In this document: positions 56,100 to 64,000 of the stretch, one piece after another
Layout: the number at the start of each line of letters is the position of its first letter
Position numbering within the stretch: the stretch's first letter is position 1
DNA from: Arenicola marina
Lineage: Eukaryota > Annelida > Polychaeta > Arenicolidae
Assembly: GCA_964019135.1 (NCBI GenBank)
Contig: OZ025260.1
Coordinates: 27,336,254 to 27,400,253, forward strand
Direction of reading: 5' to 3'
Length of the DNA stretch: 64,000 nucleotides
Translations under genes and position numbers: made by a program
The notes under the pieces: generated by a model
What the model saw: the letters and a program-made list of their open reading frames with translations, nothing else
Database searches by the model: none
What the model was told of the DNA's origin: nothing

Positions 56100-59000
56100 A
56101 TACCTTTGATATGATCATTCATTGTTAACGCGTACATAAGTGACATCCGTTACATATGAACCATGTAATGCATCACTACTGTGACTGACTTACGCACAAG
56201 GAATCACGCGTTACATAAAATTTACTTCATCAATAATGAATGGTTTACAAATGAAACATAAGTGATTGCACAAACTTATTTTTACAATACTTATAGTTAC
56301 AGTTGTTCGTAGAGTCGTATTTCTGCTTCTGCTGCTTCAGTAAACCTCTACAGACTGACTCCATTTTTAGGTAATGGTGGTATGCATGGTTCAAAGCAAT
56401 TTTTCGTCACTTAGACAAATTATTGTACTTTTCCGAAAGTCTTACATTATCAAACGATGTTCAGTATTTAACATAATGTTTCACTTAAAACGTGTTTCAT
56501 AAATATTTTCGTTAGGGAAGCACATCACTTCATTCAATATGAGTCAACTTGTTACAAATAATTGCCAAGTGTTAAATTATCCCTCACTCGTTTGTTTCGT
56601 TGCCATATCTTAAAATTGTGGTCAATGTTTACACTCACATTTTATGTTTTCACGTTATGAACTTTGTAAGTTCTCTGGTACGCAGCGGGTTTATAAAGAC
56701 TTCAGTCACAAGGCGCAATGAAAGAAAACGTACTCGGTTAGAAAGAAGGCCAGATTTTGAAGAGGGGCCGCCATCATTGAGACTAATGAGATGATGACAC
56801 GATTCGTTGGTTTTCAGAGACCGCGCGTATGTCTGTTTGGTGTTGTAACGGTAAACTACAGAGACTGCCATACCGCGGAAGCTGCGGGATGTGCATCTTA
56901 TATATACATCGTGACAAATTCGATGACGAAGGACCTCGCACCAGACAGATAGTTGATGATGAGACAATTCGGTTATTGCTCGACTCCACATAAACTCACT
57001 GAGTCGTGGCGTGAATTATGCCTACCCCATAGATCGTTACGTCGAAAGATCCCAAACGTCACTTCATAAGAAAGATTGGTGTCATAAAAGTCGGATCTGC
57101 ACCACGCATTCCCTTGTTGATTACTGACGTAGATCCATCCAGCCCAAGTTCAGTGGTTATTCAAAGATTTCTTTTAATAAAGTCACCATGAATAGATAAA
57201 ACAGAGCTTACTTACATTGTATATTCGAAAAAGAAGAACATTGCTTGTTACCTTAACAATATCGCTCATTATTCACACTTACCTTCTCTGAGCATTTGCT
57301 CGTTATCTAAACAGAAACTCCTAGACGTAACTTATCATTCGATTCACTAAATTGTTTTAGTGGAACTGTTTCACATTAGTGCTTTAGCAAATGACACATT
57401 ATAGGGAGACGTATAGCGTGTCAGTTACTTAATCAGTTTAGTTTTTGCTAACTGGAGTGCAGAGCCGATTTACATCACCTGCTTTGCAAAAGGGCTACGG
57501 GCCCCCCAAACACTTCACACATATATCGTGCCAAGCGTAATGGTATGGTTCGCAATTTATACTTCACTTAGAATCTATCACATATACGTTGTCTGCGTTC
57601 GTTTGTCATTCAATGTTGGTTAAAAGATACCGTCAACCTAAGTGAAACATTTTCTGTAATAAATCTATCATCTCTACATGAACCAGTTTTCTCTTAGCGT
57701 GGACACAACACATGTTATATTACAACAATAGAACCAGTTATTTACATCTTACTGGTCTGACCATATGCTAGCTGAACTAAAACTCCTCTACGTAATTTAT
57801 AATTCGATTCATCAACTTGTGTTGCATTTGTTATTTCCCATTAGTTCGTTCACAAATAACTCATTTCATATGTTCACCTGTTCAATAGTTATATGCGTGT
57901 CGTTTCTTTTCACCCGTGACTAAACACATAGATTATGTTAACAACACATGTCGTGTGTTATTTACTTAAAGACTTTACGATTGTGTAATTATGATGCAAA
58001 CACAGTTTATAGTATTTGCTTTGTAAAAGATCTATGCACGACGAAACATTTTACACATCAATCCCGACATAGGTGTAAATGTATGGTTTACATTTAGTAT
58101 TCACTTGAAATATATTATATATATAAGTTATTACATTCTTCTGTCGATCGCTGTAGTTAGGTATTAGAATTCTACCATGATTGAAGCATTTATTGTACAA
58201 CCTATCTAAGGCGGGGTTTATACTTACCTTGCGCAATAGTTCATTCACTGAAACAAAGTCATAGTGCATGTTGTATTAAACAAATCACTCGTCATGCACA
58301 CCTGCATATTGGTCTTCTATGTTAACCAACCTGAGACTCATTCGCACAATTTGGGGATAGACGTGTAACACGATGCACATTTAATGCGCACTTGAAATGC
58401 CTTACTTACAAGTTATTTTTTATTTTGTAGTTCAACGTATATTGATATAGAACTCCACCATTTTTGAAACAATTATTGTACTAAACCTATCATCACAACA
58501 TAAAGCGGGGCTCATACTTACATTGCGCAACATTTGACTTACTGAAAGCAAAGTCACAGTACATGTTACATTTCACACATCACTTGTTATCGTCACCTAA
58601 CTATTCTGATCATATGACAATTAAGCAATGTTCCCATCACGTAATTTTTTATATTATTCCCTAACTTATGTCACGCATATTATTTCATATTAGTTCTTTA
58701 ACAAATGACATTATATATGCACTTAGGTCCTCTAACGATACAAAATGTATACGTGTAATGCTTCTCTCAATACTTGTTTAAACACATCTCATAAAAGCGA
58801 CAGCTATGACAAGTATTTACTCAATCGTTTTCGTTTGGTTAACGAGAGTGTAAATCCGCGTTGCATCCCTTGCTCCACAAGAGATAAATGGGACCAAACA
58901 TTCCGTACATCAATCATCAAACACGTACAAAATGATTCACATTTAATGTTCACTTCAAAAGTTTTACATAAAAATTATTACATTCTTCCGTCGTTCGCTG

Positions 59001-62000
59001 TATGTTGATATATATCTTCGAAATAATTAAACAGTTATTTTACTAAACCAATCATCACTAAAGGAAGCAGAGTTTATTCTTACAAATATTTTGCTAACTG
59101 AAAACAAAATCATATAACAGAGTTCATTAAACATATCACTCGCTATTCATACCTAACTACTCTGACTATATCTTAATTTAACAGAAACTCCTTCATGTAA
59201 CTTATTGTGTAGCTTCTCAACTTGCACTACGCAAGTTATGTCGCACTGGATCTTAAACAAATTACGCATTACATTTCCACCTAGTTTCTCGGCGACTATA
59301 CAATATTCATACACACATTTTTTCCATTTCTTCGGTTGTTCGTTGTAGGTTGATCAAGAACTCCAACTTAATGGAATTTTTATTTTAATAAACCTATCAT
59401 TGTTACATTAAGCACAGCTTACTTGCCATGTACGATCGGAAAAAAAAACATAAGACTACATGTTACATTAAACATGTTACTCATTTTTCCGTCCTACGTA
59501 CACTGATCATCCCGTTCTTTTCGCATTTGTCTCAACATATATTATAACCACGACACCTATACAGCTGGTTATTCTCTTACAATTGGCAACTTCAGTGCAA
59601 TCTAAATTTACACCACTTGCTTTGCAAAAGATCTATATTCCGCCAGACACATCATACGTCAATCGTGACACACGTGCAGAATGGTTTACATTTAATGTAT
59701 ACTTGAATGTCATACATAAAAGTTGTTACGTTATTCCATAGTTCATTGTACTCTGATACATAACTTTAACATAATTGAAACAATCTTTTACATCATGACT
59801 ACATCAACCCAAGCTTACCAGTATTGAGTCAAGAAATGTACAGAATACACATGTATTCGTTCTATCATTGCCTAGGGGTTCCACGAGTGTTACATAAATA
59901 CGCAAACATGACACAAGAAACACTGAATACAGAAACTTATATTTTCCTTTCACGGTTGTCTATCCCGAATGTGACGTAAACTTGATGACATATAAAAGCT
60001 AAAACATGCAGAATGCTATTCATACGTTTCATGATTGTCAAATGAGCTGCACGTATGTAACACATAACCTATACTTGATGTCATGAAAAATAAAACTTGC
60101 AAAATACTTTCGTATTCGATTTGTTAATTATATCTTATTGCCTAAGTATTTCTCATTTGATCTTTAAAACATTACACATTACATTACTGCTAGAGACTCT
60201 ACCGGTACACTAGCTATACATAACAGTTATTACTTTCGTTCATTGTATTCTGATAAATAACTTCAACATAATTAAAATATTTATTTTACTAAACATATCA
60301 TTGTTACATAAATCATAACCCACTTGCGATGCTCGATCGAAAAAACCTAACACTACATGCTTCATTAAACATATCACTCATCATTCAGACCTAACTACAC
60401 TGACCATACTGTTTTTTCATATTTGTCTCATCCCACATGATAACAGTGACACCTATGGCCTGTTATTCTCTTGTTCGTTGGCAAACTGCTGCCCACTCCA
60501 AATTACATCACTTGCTTTGCAAAATGTCTATGTTCCACCAAACATTTTAGTGTAACATGGTTTAAATTTAAAATTCACTCGCAATACATACACAATTATT
60601 ACTTTATTTCATAGTTCACCCTAGGATGATACATAACTTCAATATCATGGAAACAATTTTTCATTATTATTACTACATAAAGCTGAGCTCCCTGGCATTG
60701 AATACCGATATTTATAGTATACATATGTATTCTTTCACGGTTGTCTATTAAGTACCCGAATGTGTCATAAAATATAAGCTTGATGATATATGAATAGCAA
60801 AAACATAGAATGCTACCTATGTTTCACAATTGTCTAATAAGCTACATAAATGTTACACATAACTTAGACTTTATGACATATGAAACATAAAGCTTACAGA
60901 ATACTGACATATTCGTTACACAATTGTCTAAGTATTGATCCGAATGATGCATAAAACATAAACTTGATTGCATATGAATCATGTAATACACAAAACTTAT
61001 ATAATAATTACATATTTTTACCATTGTCTGATCCTAGTTATGCGAATACTGCACAACATTTAAGTCTTAATTCAATGAAACATAAACTTATTTATTCCTA
61101 TTATCATTGCCGTATATTACACATAAATCTTTCAAATGAAATAAAACGTTACAAATATATCTTAACATCTTCAACCATAGCAGTACTACGTATATAGGTA
61201 ACAACACCTCATTCCTCCCTACCTTGATATCATTTATAAAAATATAGCACGCAAGCATCTCCATTCCGAAAGATGAATCCCCTCAATGCTCCACTCACCC
61301 GCCTCATACCCTAACATTGACATTGCTAGAAATAGTGCACACACGCCCCTAATCTCTCTATCATAGTACCTATTCTCTAACCACACAACTCTCTACCCCT
61401 CACCTCTTAACATAACGTATTTTCCAAAAATAGAAACCGCATGTATGTCCCCTGCATCCTCTCTGAGATGGCTACATCACTGATTATTCAGACGTAATTC
61501 CTATGATCATAGCTTCCTTGCATTAAATACAGAAATTTATAGTATACATAAGTACTCTTGACGGTTGTCTATTGAGTCTCCTAATGCGGCATAAAATAGA
61601 AACTTGATGCTATATGAAATGCTAAACATGTAAAATGCTACCTATATGTTTCACAATTTTCTAGTGAGCTACATACATGTTGCACATAACTTGTACTTTA
61701 TGCCATTTGAAACATAAACTTTACACAATAATTTCATAGTCGTTTCACTATTGTCTAAGTATTGCCCCGAATGGTACATAGAACATAAACTTGATTGCTT
61801 ATGAAGCATCTAATACACAAACTTATATAATAATGTTATATTTTTTATCATTGTGTTATTCTAGTTATGCGAATGCTGCACAAAATTTAATTCATAATGC
61901 AATGAAACATAAACTAATTTTGTCCTATTATCATTGCAGTATGTGACACATAACTGTTTCTAAACCTTAACCACCATAGCACTAGCACGCACAGAGGTAA

Positions 62001-62280
62001 CAACACCTCATTCCTCCCTACCCTGATATCATTTATAAAAATAGAGAAGGCAAGCATCTAAACTCCGAAAGGGGAAGCCCCTCAACGCTCCACCCACCCT
62101 GCTTTAGCCAAACATTGACGTCATTGCTAAAAATAGTGCATACGCGCCCCCACGCCCCCTCCATCAACCACCCTCTCCTCATCGCCTCAACACTAAAAAT
62201 AGAGCATGCGTGCATAACCACTCCACCCTTCCCCAAGCGTCTCTCACCACCTGTTTTTCTAACCAAAGTGTAAAGGTAGG
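56100..62280. repeat. AT-rich degenerate long-period tandem repeats, no gene
   Basis: Related blocks recur. CTTGCTTTGCAAAA with a following CAATC...GTTTACATTTAATGT is near 57480, 58017, 58870, 59620 and 60510. ATTAAACATATCACTC with CCTAACTA and CTGAC is near 58560, 59121, 59461 and 60360. A clearer pair is 60730-61330 and 61560-62150, offset by about 800-830 bp, both ending GGTAACAACACCTCATTCCT. Many ACATAAACTTGAT and CATATGAA words recur. No coding region is evident. Confidence 0.65.
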
Positions 62281-63130
62281 CATGGAAAATTAATTCTCTC
62301 TAGCCAACTCAATGTAAGGAGCGGAACAAACCAGTGATGGGGATCTCACTCTTTTCGGCTGTCTTTGGTAGAAATGTTCCGTCAGTAAATTATACTGACT
62401 GATACTGATCACACAGCACCCTCACTGTGTGCAAAAACTTCGGTTACCCCGTCATTTGCACTATGGTAGTCTAAGAACGGCCCGCGTGCTTTGTAAAAGG
62501 GGATCGAGGATAAACTAACGGGCACATAAATCTTTGACAAAACCACCAATGTGCCCTGATTAAACACTCAAAACTGTCGAAACGCCACTACATCGTCATC
62601 TTTAGACTAACTATCGGAGTAATCTCAACAGGACATCCAACGTACGTTATGTCTGACAAAACTATTAGTTATAAGTAAAACAAGCCTATCACTTTCTGTT
62701 GAAGCCTTACGTTTAAAAATAACAACTACCCAGAGAAAAAACTATAAACACCAGAACTCATGTTCTCAATCGAAAACAGGGAACTGAATTCAATATTGTC
62801 TTTACATTACTGCTCACCCTCATCTCGAAATCCAATGAACAGCCAGCTGGGGTGAACTGCGCACACCCCATTACATCCACCCGCCTACCCTCACCTTCAA
62901 GCCAAGAGACAAGCCTCAACACGCTCAGTGGTGACTAGTACTGGCTTTTCCTGGCGACACGCTTCGGTGACTCCACCGGTCTGGGTAGCCTCTCAAATTA
63001 ATGCATTGGTGTCCTTGGGGTGCGGGCGGGGGAGGGGAGGGGAGGGGGGTCGGGAGAACATTACTCACTCATAGGTGGTAGTATCGGAGGGGCGACATGC
63101 TAAATAGGGGCGCGACTCGATGAACTCGGT
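62281..63130. other. No gene seen
   Basis: Mixed-composition sequence ending in a G-rich stretch near 63025-63055. No domain, RNA gene or transposon end was recognised. Confidence 0.45.
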
Positions 63131-63139
63131 GAATGCGGC

Positions 63140-63800
63140 AACCATGTAGGAAAAACGGTCGGACTAGGAGGGAGGGGGGAAAAGAGGCTGAGGGAGGGCG
63201 ACTAATTTTACAAGATAACTGCTGTCTTTGCAGTTACCTGACGATGACACAGCTTAACGTCACTACATGATTGTGAATACCGTTCACCGTCATGGTTGGG
63301 TGAGGGTAGGAGGGGATCGGCTTTCGGGCGGGAGGGGCGGGGCCAGTAATATCGGGAGTTGGTCGCTGGATGAGGAGCAGGGGGTTGGCGCCCTCTTATT
63401 GTAAGAGAAAAGAGTAATGACAGTTGTTTGATGAGACAGTCTATTATTTCAATACTAATAAGCGCCTGTATGCTCTCCACCTCAGGTAGTTTTTCATCTG
63501 CAAGCAATTAATACGTCGACCAGAAAGGTGAATGGGTTGACCTCTACAACATAAGCAACCAGCTGTCAGGTATTAATTGTCTTCTCTTACCGCTCCTCCG
63601 TGGAAGCTATAGGTGTAGGGATAACGGTCGGACTAGGAGGAATGGGGAGAAAGGGGTATCGGGGCTGAGAGAGGGCGACTGATTTGACAAGATAATTATG
63701 AACTACTGTCCTTGCAGTTAACCCGCGATGACACATCCATGACGTCACTCCGTGATTGTGAAATACCGTTCACTATCATGGTTGGGAGGGTGTAGTAAGG
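63140..63800. repeat. Diverged direct duplication in G-rich sequence
   Basis: 63150-63330 and 63615-63800 share ACGGTCGGACTAGGAGG, GAGGGCGACT, ACAAGATAA, CTTTGCAGTTA/CTTGCAGTTA, GATGACACA, TGATTGTGAA and ATACCGTTCAC, then CATGGTTGGG. The offset is about 465-470 bp and many differences have accumulated. The flanks to 63990 carry long G-runs. Confidence 0.65.
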
Positions 63801-64000
63801 GGTCTAGCTAGTTGAGTGGGAAGGGGGGGGGGCGTGAACAGGGGTGGGGGTCATGGGGGTGGGGAGTTTTGCTTGGGGAGGGGTAGTTTACGGGAGGGGT
63901 GGGGGGTATAGGAGATACATGTGGGGAATGGGGGGGGGGTACAAACCTTTACGCGCCAGGTGGCCATAGGAGACCGGAGCGTATGCGCGCCGACAAAAGC

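Overview
The window is eukaryotic, from an invertebrate animal. It has spliced genes with consensus GT/AG introns, tRNA-derived SINEs, miniature inverted-repeat transposons and several kilobases of minisatellite. The gene content (a nidogen-type domain protein, an MS4A/CD20-like four-pass membrane protein and a tandem family of ankyrin-rich TRP channels) together with the C/G-run-rich DNA would fit a marine invertebrate deuterostome such as amphioxus. That is an inference; nothing here fixes the species.

Layout. 1-2.4 kb holds the last three exons (+ strand) of a secreted or extracellular NIDO-domain protein, with a poly(A) signal. 3.3-7.15 kb holds two large minisatellites with 35-bp and 22-bp units. 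9.3-13.9 kb holds a complete four-exon MS4A-like gene (+ strand) whose introns carry two minisatellites, one truncated SINE and two MITEs. 14.85-16.3 kb is a 27-bp minisatellite. 18.71-56.01 kb is a four-unit tandem segmental duplication (about 8.95 kb per unit; unit 1 is enlarged by a 2.8-kb minisatellite). Each unit carries one intact two-exon gene on the minus strand for a 1245-residue TRPV-related channel with about 17 ankyrin repeats. 56.1-62.3 kb is AT-rich and made of degenerate long-period repeats. 62.3-64 kb is G-rich and includes one diverged direct duplication. I found no gene to the right of the array.

How the parts relate. The four channel genes are near-identical, all open and of equal length, so they look like a recent and actively homogenised family. 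SINE and MITE insertions present or absent at defined positions, with clean target-site duplications and a readable empty site, give a relative history of the array. A theme across the window is that small tandem duplications have captured gene-expression signals: a 3' splice site (642-806), a TATA-bearing promoter segment (9290-9411), 5' splice sites (9777-10046 and 12640-12910), and the stop codon with the last residues of the TRP genes (67-bp repeat at 19.77-22.58 kb and in the other units). I did not identify a new enzymatic or defence system. The TRP array and the captured signals are the most unusual content.
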